64,000 nucleotides of DNA from a bacterium (lineage in GTDB: Bacteria > Zhuqueibacterota > Zhuqueibacteria > Residuimicrobiales > Residuimicrobiaceae), in assembly GCA_029565685.1 (NCBI GenBank), contig JAKQNR010000024.1:62001-126000 (forward strand). Reading direction: 5' to 3'. The position numbers and the translations under genes were made by a program. Positions within the stretch are counted from its first letter, which is position 1. The number at the start of each line of letters is the position of its first letter. Below are positions 35,596 to 44,184 of the stretch, in pieces. Under the pieces are notes generated by a model. That model ran no database searches and had not been told where the DNA came from. It saw only the letters and a program-made list of their open reading frames with translations.

Positions 35596-36413
35596 TGGGT
35601 AAATCGATGCCGCACAGGCTACGTGCCTATGCGGAGCGGCGTGGGGGGCGTTTCATGGACAGCCGCGGCCGCACGGAAAAGCAATTTTTTCAGGAGTCCA
35701 ACACACTGTCCGCCATCATCCAAAAAATCCGGCGAACGCTTAGACAAGAAGCGGATGAGAAGACCCGGGCCACCGGGAATACATTTTTTAAAGAGCCGGT
35801 GCAGCTGCACGGCGTCAAATCCGCACAGGTCAGCAAAATAGCAAAGACCTTTTTTCAACAGATCCAAGGGCAAAGCAAAACGCACGTGTTTGCCCTCTGC
35901 GAAGAGCTCTGGCGATGCGGATTTCTCGAAGAGTCGTTTATCGCCTGCCATTGGTCCTACGCCGTACGAAATCAGTATGAGCCGGCGGATTTGGAGATTT
36001 TCGAAAGATGGCTGCACGAGTATGTCGATAACTGGGCCTCCTGCGACACTCTATGCAATCATACCATCGGCTCCTTCATGGTGATGTACCCCCGCTGTTT
36101 GTCGCGGTTAAAAACCTGGGCCCAATCCTCCGACCGCTGGCTGCGGCGAGCGGCGGCGGTCTCACTGATCATTCCTGCCCGGGAAGGCAAATTTCTACAG
36201 GATATTTTTGCCATCGCCGACAGCCTTCTCTTGGATGAGGAGGACCTTGTGCAAAAAGGGTACGGCTGGATGCTCAAAGCCGCCAGTCAGGCGCATCAGC
36301 AAAAAGTCTTTGACTATGTGTGTGCCCACAAAGCGACCATGCCGAGAACCGCGCTGCGGTATGCGATCGAAAAAATGCCGAAAGCGTTGAAAGAAAAAGC
36401 GATGGCAAAATAG
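35595..36413 (+). CDS. DNA alkylation repair protein, AlkD-like
   Basis: 272 residues if the ATG overlapping the preceding stop is used; an internal ATG at 35655 (MDSRGRTEKQ) is a realistic alternative. It is an all-helical HEAT-like repeat protein. Landmarks are FFKEPVQLHGVKSAQVSKIAK, SFIACHWSYAVR, FERWLHEYVDNWASCDTLCNH and a late SDRWLRRAAAVSLI. The WASCD Asp corresponds to the AlkD active-site position. AlkD is a glycosylase that excises 3- and 7-alkylpurines without base flipping. Nothing links it to its barrel neighbour functionally; the one-base overlap merely suggests co-translation. Confidence 0.85.
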   Translation: MGKSMPHRLRAYAERRGGRFMDSRGRTEKQFFQESNTLSAIIQKIRRTLRQEADEKTRATGNTFFKEPVQLHGVKSAQVSKIAKTFFQQIQGQSKTHVFALCEELWRCGFLEESFIACHWSYAVRNQYEPADLEIFERWLHEYVDNWASCDTLCNHTIGSFMVMYPRCLSRLKTWAQSSDRWLRRAAAVSLIIPAREGKFLQDIFAIADSLLLDEEDLVQKGYGWMLKAASQAHQQKVFDYVCAHKATMPRTALRYAIEKMPKALKEKAMAK

Positions 36414-36434
36414 CCGGCTTGGCCTGTCTGTACG

Positions 36435-36664
36435 CCTGGAAGGCCAGCCAATGGACGCTTCCGGCGGCTGCTATTGAAATGATCGCCGCCGCCCAAGCTC
36501 TGGATCTGATCGATGGCGTGAATCGCTGCAGCCCGCGGAATCGACAGCTCTATCGAAAGATACGATCACGGATTCCTTTCCTCCAGGAAGACAGTCGCTC
36601 AGCCTACACGCTTATCAACGCTGGAACAGCGATGATCAAATCCGATGCGTTGCTGAATGATTAG
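36435..36664 (+). pseudogene. C-terminal remnant of histidine/aromatic amino-acid ammonia-lyase
   Basis: This stretch continues an open frame that overlaps the AlkD end. It reads AAAIEMIAAAQALDLIDGVN, then QLYRKIRSRIPFLQEDSRSA and stops. Ammonia-lyases end with A-x-E-L-x-AAQALDLR followed by a segment ending VPFLxEDR, so the order and spacing match. The whole MIO catalytic domain is missing, there is no start or ribosome site, and the key Arg after ALDL is replaced. It is a leftover of a lost hutH-type gene. Confidence 0.6.
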
Positions 36665-36789
36665 GTGGAGAACTCGGCGGTGATCCAAGCACGTCCGGAT
36701 TGAACCACCTGTGCGGATCCACACTCCGGCCTTGACGATTCGACGCGCAACGACCTTAGACTTGGTTCATATACAAACAAGAGATATAT

Positions 36790-37575
36790 ATGAAAATACC
36801 CTTGTACCATGTGGATGCTTTTGCCTCAGCGTTGTTTTCCGGCAACCCTGCTGCGGTCTGTCTTTTACAGGACTGGATCGATGACTCGCTGCTGCAATCC
36901 ATTGCGGCGGAGAACAATTTGTCCGAGACCGCTTTTCTCGTGCAAAACGGCGACCACTTTGAGCTTCGCTGGTTCACACCCACCACGGAAGTCGCGCTCT
37001 GCGGTCACGCCACTCTTGCCTCGGCTTTTGTCCTGTTTAACTGCCGCCGATGGACCGACGATACGATTCGCTTTCAAACTCGGGAGAGCGGGCAGCTGCG
37101 GGTGAGTCGGCGGGATGATCTGCTCGAGTTGGATTTTCCGGCGCGGCCGGCGCGACCGACCACGCCGCCGGCTGGGCTCGATGCCATGCTGGGCGTTTCA
37201 GTAAAACAAGTGCTGGATTCCGCGGAAGATCTGTTGGTTCTATTGGAGAATGAAGAAGCGGTGCTTCAAGCCCGCCCCGATTTCACCGCTTTGACCAGCC
37301 TGGACTGGCGGGGAATCATTATCACAGCGCCGGGATGTCGAAGCGACTTTGTCTCCCGTTTCTTTGGTCCGGCCGTCGGGGTAGCCGAAGATCCGGTAAC
37401 CGGCTCAGCCCACTGTGTTCTCACGCCATACTGGTCCGCGATTCTAGAAAAAAAGGAGCTGTATGCCCTGCAAGTTTCCCGCCGCGGTGGAGAGCTATGG
37501 TGCCAGGAAGCCGGCAAGCGGGTTAAAATCCGCGGCAGAGCCGCCTTGTATTTGCAGGGGGTCATTTCCATTTAA
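36790..37575 (+). CDS. PhzF-family isomerase
   Basis: 261 residues. Two-fold alpha/beta (diaminopimelate-epimerase-like) protein. N-terminal KIPLYHVDAFASALFSGNPAAV, catalytic Glu in AAENNLSETAFLV (~45), RWFTPTTEVALCGHATLASA (~65-84), and in the second half GPAVGVAEDPVTGSAHCVL. PhzF isomerises a dihydro-hydroxyanthranilate in phenazine synthesis, but most homologues have unknown substrates, and no other phenazine gene is here. Cytoplasmic. It appears monocistronic, 125 bp after the ammonia-lyase remnant. The start codon follows ACAAGAGATATAT, a weak site. Confidence 0.9.
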   Translation: MKIPLYHVDAFASALFSGNPAAVCLLQDWIDDSLLQSIAAENNLSETAFLVQNGDHFELRWFTPTTEVALCGHATLASAFVLFNCRRWTDDTIRFQTRESGQLRVSRRDDLLELDFPARPARPTTPPAGLDAMLGVSVKQVLDSAEDLLVLLENEEAVLQARPDFTALTSLDWRGIIITAPGCRSDFVSRFFGPAVGVAEDPVTGSAHCVLTPYWSAILEKKELYALQVSRRGGELWCQEAGKRVKIRGRAALYLQGVISI

Positions 37576-37739
37576 TCAACAGACTGATTAAGGACTGTCT
37601 GGTTGAGCAACGAGCCGGCGGCGCTTCAGGTTCCTGTACTGCGTCGCACGCTGTGGGCTGCTCATCCATTTCGCCAGTAGTCGGCCGGGCAACGGAATCG
37701 ATGGATGTTCTACACTAAACGATAAATAAGGAAACCGTC

Positions 37740-39902
37740 ATGAAGGAACGATTCATCATCGCGTTGGTGTGCCAGTGCATCCATGCTGCGCACAGTTCCA
37801 CGCCCATCGATAGGCTTCCGATCACAGTTCCCCCTTTTGAGCAGCAGATTCATTACTCCTATACCATCGAACAGGGTTTGCCGGACAATGATGTGTCGCG
37901 GCTGTACCTAGACCGGCAAGGCCGTCCATGTGCCGTGACAGCCCGTGGTACAGCTGTTTTCAACGGCCGGTGCTGGCTGATGGAGACACCCGCGCCGCCG
38001 GCTAAATCGCCTCGGCCGGCACTGAACCCGCAACAGCTCGCAAGCCTGCAGCAGCTGGCCGGTACGGAGATACACATCCGCGCCGCGGCAGAACATTCGG
38101 GCGAATGGGCGGTCGCAGCGGACTGCGGTCTGTTTCTCGGCAATGGACAGCAGTGGCATTTGGCGCTGGTCCAGCAGGGCCCGGTCCGCTGGGCGCCGGT
38201 CGACGTCCGCGCGGTCTGCTATGACAAGGCAGGCCTTCTCTGGTTCGCAGCGCCGCAGGGCGTCGGCTGCCGCCTGTCCAAAGATGCATGGAAACTCTTT
38301 ACCGGGGCGGATGGGCTGCCCTTCAACGACTTTACTTGTATGGCTGCAGGACCGAAAGGTCTTTGGTTTGGCACCCGTAACGGCGCAGTGCACTATCGCG
38401 ACGGCGCCTGGATGTTCCGTCAGGGCCGACGCTGGTTGCTTGACAATCATATTCGCGACCTGACGATCGACGCCCAAGGCGACGTCTGGTTTGCCACTTC
38501 AGCCGGCGTCTCTTGCATTGCGCACCAGCCTATGAGCCTGGCGAAAAAAGCCGCTTACTTTGAACAGGAAATTGAGAAATATCATCGCCGCACCTCCCTG
38601 GGCTATATCGATCCCGCAGAGCTCAGTGTGCCCGGCGATAAAAGCACCGCCAAAGCGGTGCACTCGGACAACGACGGTCAGCGAATGGGGCTTTATCTCG
38701 GTGCTGTCAGCCTGGGCTACGCGGCCACCGGCCGGGCCCAGCTCAAGCAGGAGGCTGAGCGGGCGTTTCACGCCCTTGCCTTTCTCAGTGAAGTGACCCA
38801 GGGCGGTTCTCATCCGGCGCCCAAAGGATTCATCGCCAGATCAGTCATTCCGACGACCGAACCGGATCCCAACCCCGAATATGATCTATCCTATGACCTT
38901 CGCCGGCAAAAGCGGGACGCACGGTGGAAAATCATTCAACCCCGCTGGCCTGTGGATGAATCGGGCCAATGGTACTGGCTGTGCGATGGAAGCGCCGATG
39001 AACTGGACGGCCATTATTTCGGTTATGCGCTCTATTTTGATCATGTCTGCAAAACGGAAGCTGACCGCGCGCCGGTAAGGACGGTTGTGCGGCGCATCAC
39101 CGACCACCTCATAGACCACGGTTACCATCTGGTCGACTATGACGGCCTACCGACCCGCTGGGGCTATCTGTCTCCTGATGCTCTGAACCGAGACGAAGCC
39201 TGGGTCGTTGAACGCGGGCTCAGGTCCTTCGCCGCTCTCACCTATCTCTCCGTGGCTCACCATATCACCGGCGATGCGAAATATCGGCAAGCCTATCTGG
39301 AACTCGCCTGGAAACACGGCTATGCTATGAACGGCATGACCCAGCCCAGAGATCTCGCCGGACCCGGAACCTTTGGCCAGGGCGACGACAAAATGGCCTT
39401 TATGAATTATTACCATCTCCTTCGCTATGAGAGCGACGAGAAATTGCTCAGTATATTTCATCACGCCATCCATCGCCACTGGCTGATGGAGCAGTACGAA
39501 CGCTCTCCGTGGGCGAACTTTATTTACGCAGCCTGCTGCCTCGGCAAGGTCCGCCGCGATCATTGGGGCGAGAGGGACCTCACGCCGCCGGCGCAGAGTT
39601 TTGCCGACGCAATCTCCACCCTGCAACGTTATCCTTTGGATCTGATCGATTGGCCCATGTCCAACTGTCATCGAATCGACCTGATCCCGCTGCCGGATCT
39701 TTTAGGCGAGCGCAGCGGACCGGCGGGGTATCGCATCGATGGCTACGTCTTTCCCATCGATGAGCGGACAGAACTGCGTTGGGGTGAAGATCCCTATCTG
39801 CTCGCCGGCGGCGGCCAAGGCGCCCGATTGGAAAAGGGCGTTCATTACCTGCTGGCCTACTATATGGGCTGCGCGCATGGATTCATCAGAAGCGAGGAGT
39901 AA
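37740..39902 (+). CDS. Exported two-component-propeller/(alpha/alpha) toroid fusion protein
   Basis: 720 residues; start after AAGGAAACCGTC. Weak signal peptide ~1-19. Residues ~35-265 hold a few two-component regulator propeller repeats (IEQGLPDNDVSRLYLDRQGR, TGADGLPFNDFTCMAAGPKGLWFGTRNG, IRDLTIDAQGDVWFATSAGV). There are three or four blades, too few for a closed propeller alone. Residues ~270-715 are a helical-hairpin toroid of the glycosidase/lyase type: HSDNDGQRMGLYLGAVSLGYA, WLCDGSADELDGHYFGYALYFD, VDYDGLPTRWGYLSPD and GPGTFGQGDDKMAFMNYYHLL. There is no histidine kinase or HTH part, which normally follows such propellers. Function unknown: it could be a polysaccharide-binding or degrading protein. 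Confidence 0.65.
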   Translation: MKERFIIALVCQCIHAAHSSTPIDRLPITVPPFEQQIHYSYTIEQGLPDNDVSRLYLDRQGRPCAVTARGTAVFNGRCWLMETPAPPAKSPRPALNPQQLASLQQLAGTEIHIRAAAEHSGEWAVAADCGLFLGNGQQWHLALVQQGPVRWAPVDVRAVCYDKAGLLWFAAPQGVGCRLSKDAWKLFTGADGLPFNDFTCMAAGPKGLWFGTRNGAVHYRDGAWMFRQGRRWLLDNHIRDLTIDAQGDVWFATSAGVSCIAHQPMSLAKKAAYFEQEIEKYHRRTSLGYIDPAELSVPGDKSTAKAVHSDNDGQRMGLYLGAVSLGYAATGRAQLKQEAERAFHALAFLSEVTQGGSHPAPKGFIARSVIPTTEPDPNPEYDLSYDLRRQKRDARWKIIQPRWPVDESGQWYWLCDGSADELDGHYFGYALYFDHVCKTEADRAPVRTVVRRITDHLIDHGYHLVDYDGLPTRWGYLSPDALNRDEAWVVERGLRSFAALTYLSVAHHITGDAKYRQAYLELAWKHGYAMNGMTQPRDLAGPGTFGQGDDKMAFMNYYHLLRYESDEKLLSIFHHAIHRHWLMEQYERSPWANFIYAACCLGKVRRDHWGERDLTPPAQSFADAISTLQRYPLDLIDWPMSNCHRIDLIPLPDLLGERSGPAGYRIDGYVFPIDERTELRWGEDPYLLAGGGQGARLEKGVHYLLAYYMGCAHGFIRSEE

Positions 39903-39935
39903 AACCGGCAGAAAAAAAACAGTACAAGCGGCTGA

Positions 39936-40868
39936 TCAGCGCAAAAATTTGTTTAAATCAACAATCATCTTTTCCGTGCGCAGCGACCTGCCGCGACGAT
40001 TGAGATGATATTCGGTATCATAAAAACATTCCAGCGGGAACGCGTATCGTTCCGGTGTGCCCAATACCGGGCACTGCAGCTCGCCCAATGCCTCGCGCAA
40101 ACGGTTCAGCGCCGGAGTATGGCGAGACAACAGACGATCGTAATACCCAGGGTACAGCAGACAGACCTGAACGCCTTTGGCCTGCATCTCCTGGTTGAAT
40201 CGATTGATAAGCCGAATACTGCGGCGGTCCAGGCGCGCGGCGTTGAATGGCTGCACGTCATTTTCCTGCAAAGGGACCGGCGGCTGGTCCAGATGGGAGA
40301 CCAGATCGCCGAAGGGATTGAACCCGCCCCGGTGATAGATGTGATAGTGCGGATCCTGTTCGACGTGAAAGGTCTGCTCTAAATAATATTTTAACTTGCC
40401 CTGAAGGTAATTAACCGACTGCAGCAGCGCCACCGCCCACTGGTCCGGCGTGCGCAAATATTTCCAGCCGCCTTGCTGATAGCTCATCGCTTTCAGTACA
40501 CCCATGTTGCCGTTGCGCAAACCAAAAAATTGTTCGTATTCCGGTATGAGAATCACCCGGTCCCCTGCAGCCAGATGTCCTCGGACCTCGGCGAGCATGT
40601 ACGCCAGACCGATGTCCGCGTGCAGGCCCATATTGACCACCGGACAGCCGATAGCCTGCTCCAGTCTTTCCGTGTCCACCCCGCAGGCCAAGTTGGAGCC
40701 TCCCACCAACACCACTTTAGGGGAAGGCGTCTGCGCCAGCCGCTGATGCTTATCTATGGTGGCGGCAAAGTAATGGTCTTGATCCACCGGTAGAAGCAAC
40801 CACAAAAACGCCAAAACGGCGAGGATCAGGCTTGCCAGAAGGCAAAGCCGTCGGCACACTTTTCTCAT
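39936..40868 (-). CDS. Membrane-anchored SGNH-like protein, partner of MBOAT
   Basis: 310 residues from the ATG at 40868; a GTG at 40886 in frame is possible and neither has a clear ribosome site. One N-terminal membrane helix (LLASLILAVLAFLWLLLPV), then an extracytoplasmic domain with KVVLVGGSNLACGVD, where GGSN stands at the GDS position of SGNH hydrolases, and a C-terminal CFYDTEYHLNRRGRSLRTEKM giving D and H of a catalytic dyad. The layout matches DltD and AlgJ/AlgX-type partners of MBOAT O-acyltransferases. It is encoded 52 bp after the MBOAT stop. It probably takes an acyl group from the MBOAT protein and transfers it to a surface glycan. Confidence 0.75.
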   Translation of the reverse strand: MRKVCRRLCLLASLILAVLAFLWLLLPVDQDHYFAATIDKHQRLAQTPSPKVVLVGGSNLACGVDTERLEQAIGCPVVNMGLHADIGLAYMLAEVRGHLAAGDRVILIPEYEQFFGLRNGNMGVLKAMSYQQGGWKYLRTPDQWAVALLQSVNYLQGKLKYYLEQTFHVEQDPHYHIYHRGGFNPFGDLVSHLDQPPVPLQENDVQPFNAARLDRRSIRLINRFNQEMQAKGVQVCLLYPGYYDRLLSRHTPALNRLREALGELQCPVLGTPERYAFPLECFYDTEYHLNRRGRSLRTEKMIVDLNKFLR

Positions 40869-40920
40869 ATCGACTGTCCGCTGCACGTCCAGGGAGCCAA
40901 GGTGAAGCCCGGACGGCGGG

Positions 40921-42360
40921 TTAAAATTGAAAATAGATGAATTGCTGCTCAGTCGCCATGCGGCCGAACAAAAGGATCAGCAGCATCAGACCGCTGTACA
41001 AAGCCAACCGCAATGCAACAGGTTTTTCCCGCAACAGCCGGCTGATGGATCCGCGCCGCTGCACGAGTTGGACGCTCTCCAGAATCAGCACCGCCGCGAC
41101 CGCCACAGCCATCTCGACCATGCCCAACGCTACGGATTGATGATCAGTGGAAAAGATCAGCATGTTTTTCAACAGGGTCATGGCGTCGGCCAGCGTATCC
41201 GCGCGGAAGAAAATCCAGGCGAAGCACACCAGGTGAAAGGTGACGCCGACGCGCATTATTTTCAGCAGCCCCGTCCGGCGCTCCAGGCCGAGACGGGCGG
41301 TCAAGGCTTGACGTCCTGCCGCGGTCCAAACGGCAAAGAGAGAATAAAAACCGTGCAGAGCGCCCCAAACGAGAAAGGTCCAGTTGGCGCCGTGCCACAA
41401 CCCGCTGATCAAAAAAACAAGGAACAGATTGACATACCACCGCCACACCGCGACCCGGTTGCCGCCCAGCGGGATGTACAGATAATCTTTGAACCAGGTG
41501 GACAACGAGATGTGCCAGCGATGCCAGAATTCGCGGATCGATTTGGCGTAATAGGGCCGGTGAAAATTTTTCATCAGAGAAAAGCCCATGACCCGGGCGG
41601 CGCCGATGGCGATATCACTGTATCCGGAAAAATCGCAGTAAATCTGAAAGGCGAAAAAATAGGTGGCCAGCCAAACAGGCCAGCCGGTAAAATCCTGCGG
41701 CCGGCCATAGACCGTGTTCACATAAACCGCCAGTCGGTCGGCGATTACAAGTTTCTTGAAAAAACCCCAGGCCATGAGCTTCAGACCGCTGGTCACCCGT
41801 TCATAATCAAAAGTAAATTTCTCCATCAGCTGCGGCAACAGATGTTTCGCCCGCTCGATGGGGCCGGCGACCAGTTGCGGGAAAAAAGTCACATACAACA
41901 AAAACCGGCCGAAATGGCGTTCAACCGGAATGAGCCTTCGGTACACGTCGATGGTGTAGCTCAGACTTTGAAAAGTGTAAAACGAAATGCCGACGGGCAG
42001 GATGAACTGAGAAACCGGCAGCGGACAGGTCACCTGCAGTCGCTGCAGCCCATCCGTCAGAACCTGGCTGAAAAAATTATAATACTTGAAGAAAAAAAGA
42101 ATGCCCAAATTGCTGATCAGACTGAAACAGAGCAAACCTTTGCGCACTGCGGCGGACCGGGTGCGCCCCATGCCGAGGCCGGCCAGATAATCCACCGCAG
42201 CGGTGGTAAGCAGCAAAAAGCCATACAACACTTTCCAGTACATATAAAAAAACAGGCTGGCGGCCAACAGCCAGAGCCAGCGAAGCCGATGCGGCAGAAC
42301 AAAATAAATGACAACCACAGTGGGAAAAAACAACAGAAAAGCAACCGAATTGAACAGCAT
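40921..42360 (-). CDS. MBOAT-family O-acyltransferase (AlgI/DltB type)
   Basis: 479 residues, about ten membrane helices. N-terminal LFNSVAFLLFFPTVVVIYFVL is the AlgI start signature. Conserved core: FFPQLVAGPIERAKHLLPQL, HRPYYAKSIREFWHRWHISLSTWFKDYLYIPLGGN (in pieces) and the catalytic His in FLISGLWHGANWTFLVWGALHG (~310). It passes acetyl or other acyl groups across the membrane for O-acylation of exported polysaccharides. The SGNH-like protein downstream is its expected partner; 18 bp upstream lies the stop of the Omp85-like gene... reading on the minus strand this gene precedes the SGNH-like gene and follows that barrel gene. Confidence 0.93.
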   Translation of the reverse strand: MLFNSVAFLLFFPTVVVIYFVLPHRLRWLWLLAASLFFYMYWKVLYGFLLLTTAAVDYLAGLGMGRTRSAAVRKGLLCFSLISNLGILFFFKYYNFFSQVLTDGLQRLQVTCPLPVSQFILPVGISFYTFQSLSYTIDVYRRLIPVERHFGRFLLYVTFFPQLVAGPIERAKHLLPQLMEKFTFDYERVTSGLKLMAWGFFKKLVIADRLAVYVNTVYGRPQDFTGWPVWLATYFFAFQIYCDFSGYSDIAIGAARVMGFSLMKNFHRPYYAKSIREFWHRWHISLSTWFKDYLYIPLGGNRVAVWRWYVNLFLVFLISGLWHGANWTFLVWGALHGFYSLFAVWTAAGRQALTARLGLERRTGLLKIMRVGVTFHLVCFAWIFFRADTLADAMTLLKNMLIFSTDHQSVALGMVEMAVAVAAVLILESVQLVQRRGSISRLLREKPVALRLALYSGLMLLILLFGRMATEQQFIYFQF

Positions 42361-42378
42361 GCCGCTCCCTTCATCCCG

Positions 42379-44184
42379 TCAAAACTCGTTCACCAACCCC
42401 ACATGCACTTTGCCGTTCATCAAGCCCTCCCCCTGAGCCAGGCCGTAATCCACTCCCATCATGCCCAGACCGGTCTCCAGACGAAAGCCTAGTCCATAAC
42501 CCAGTTTGAAAGCGTTATGCTTCAAGTCCTTGCTCTGGGTCGAAAAATAGCCGCCGTCGGCGAACAGAAACACCCGTGAGCGACGGCCGAGCAGATAGCG
42601 CCACTCCAGATTGGACCATGCCACCGCTGCGCCGCGGAATTGATCCTCGCGATAGCCACGCAGAGTCCTAGCGCCGCCCAGTCGAAACTGATCCGGCAAC
42701 GGCAGTGAGCCTTCATTGCTTTTTATCTGCCGGCCGTGCAGGCTCCAAGCGATCAGCTGCCTCTTCAGGGTGGGCAGATACCATTCGAGATCGAGAAAAA
42801 TTCTTTTGTTGTTGATCAAGTCCTTTTCCTCCTGCAGGGCGATCACCTCAGAAGGTCCCAGATTTTTTTTCCTGCCGGCCTGGACCGACGTGCTATAGTA
42901 AACGCCGTGACGAGGATTGATTCGGTCATCGCGGCTGTCGTACTCCACCCCGATGGAAGCGGTCAACGTGCGGCTGCGCAGCAGGCCCTGCACATAGCTG
43001 CCGATGGAATCCGGAGAAATGGAGACACTGGCCAGCTGACCGATGACCGCCAAGTTTTCCAGCAGCGGCGCGCTGAAGTGAATGCCAAACTCCCGCTGCA
43101 CATAGATGGTGTCTTGAATCAGCTGGCTGAACGAGACGCCGGCGCTGACCGGCCAACCCGCGATCCAGGGTTCCCAATAGGCCAGCTTGATGTCCTGTGT
43201 TTCTTGATCCCGTTTTTGCCAGTGCGCCTCCAGAGCGCGGCCGGTGCCAAGCAGATTGCCCAGGGCGATGTCCAACAGGCCGGTGAAATACCCCTTTTGC
43301 CCACCCGCGGCTGGAACATAACCGAGAAGCCCGTCAAAGCGGCTGGCGGTTCCTTCCACCACCCGCAGCAGCAGGCCTCCCTCCTCACCCTGGGTCCAGA
43401 AAACTTGCGGTTCTTCGACCTGATGGAAATACTCCAACTTGATCAGACGACTGCGAATACGCGAGATCTTGCGCGGATCATAGATCTCGCCTGGTTGCAG
43501 GCGCAGTTCGCGAAGAATGACGTTTTTTTTCGTCACCCGGTTGCCGACGATCTGGATTTCATTCAATCTCAGCCGCGGCCCGAGAGCAGTATGCCAGCTG
43601 ACTGCAAGCGCTTGCCGGTTTTCACCCAGGGAATCCAGGTTTAGGGAGTGTAAATCAAAACGGCAAAATGGATAGCCGCGGGACTCTAATTGATTAAGCG
43701 CATCATCGAGATCGTCCTGCATCTGGCCGGGATCCAGCGGTCGGCCGGGACGGCTTTGAAAGCGGCTGCCAAGCTGGTTCTGCTGCAGGCTGTCCAGACC
43801 CTGCAGTCGCAGCGCGCCCTGAACCACCGGCGTGCCCTCGAAAACATAAACGCGCACCAGCGCTTGACTGCTGTCCGCAGAGACGGAATAGTGAATGGAA
43901 TCGATGCGGCTGAAATAGTGCCCCGCCTCAGCCAGTTTGTTGAGAAGCGCATGGGCGCCTTTGCTCAGCTCCTCCAGCCGCAGCGCACTGCCCGGCGTCA
44001 AACCGAACGCCTCGGCGGCTTTTTCTTTGCTCATTCGCTGCAGACCAACAAATTCGATGCGCTGGATTTTGGGCTCCGCAGCCCAGCCGGAGCCGGCCGG
44101 CGCTGCCAGGATCAGCCAGCCGATCAGAATTTTGGCCGCATACCGGCGCGGGATTCTATTTTTCATTCTGTTCATCATAGCCAT
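42379..44184 (-). CDS. Omp85-superfamily outer membrane protein (TamA/BamA-like)
   Basis: 601 residues from the ATG at 44184, which overlaps the preceding TGA by one base (TGATG). Signal peptide ~1-32 (ends GSGWA). Residues ~35-270 contain about three POTRA domains (KIQRIEFVGLQRMSKEKAAEAF, LRLNEIQIVGNRVTKKNVILRELRL in parts). The C-terminal ~330 residues form the 16-stranded barrel, with the RGYR lock motif in GARTLRGYREDQF and a late GVDYGLAQGEG. Three POTRAs and the length favour TamA over BamA. No tamB-like gene is present; instead it is fused translationally to a giant outer-membrane protein gene. Expected role is insertion or translocation of that partner. Confidence 0.88.
   Translation of the reverse strand: MAMMNRMKNRIPRRYAAKILIGWLILAAPAGSGWAAEPKIQRIEFVGLQRMSKEKAAEAFGLTPGSALRLEELSKGAHALLNKLAEAGHYFSRIDSIHYSVSADSSQALVRVYVFEGTPVVQGALRLQGLDSLQQNQLGSRFQSRPGRPLDPGQMQDDLDDALNQLESRGYPFCRFDLHSLNLDSLGENRQALAVSWHTALGPRLRLNEIQIVGNRVTKKNVILRELRLQPGEIYDPRKISRIRSRLIKLEYFHQVEEPQVFWTQGEEGGLLLRVVEGTASRFDGLLGYVPAAGGQKGYFTGLLDIALGNLLGTGRALEAHWQKRDQETQDIKLAYWEPWIAGWPVSAGVSFSQLIQDTIYVQREFGIHFSAPLLENLAVIGQLASVSISPDSIGSYVQGLLRSRTLTASIGVEYDSRDDRINPRHGVYYSTSVQAGRKKNLGPSEVIALQEEKDLINNKRIFLDLEWYLPTLKRQLIAWSLHGRQIKSNEGSLPLPDQFRLGGARTLRGYREDQFRGAAVAWSNLEWRYLLGRRSRVFLFADGGYFSTQSKDLKHNAFKLGYGLGFRLETGLGMMGVDYGLAQGEGLMNGKVHVGLVNEF

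Noticed and set aside
40927..42492. Plus-strand ORF of about 520 codons opposite the MBOAT gene
   Set aside because: The minus-strand frame is an unmistakable MBOAT protein; the plus frame is Gln/His/Arg-rich shadow sequence.
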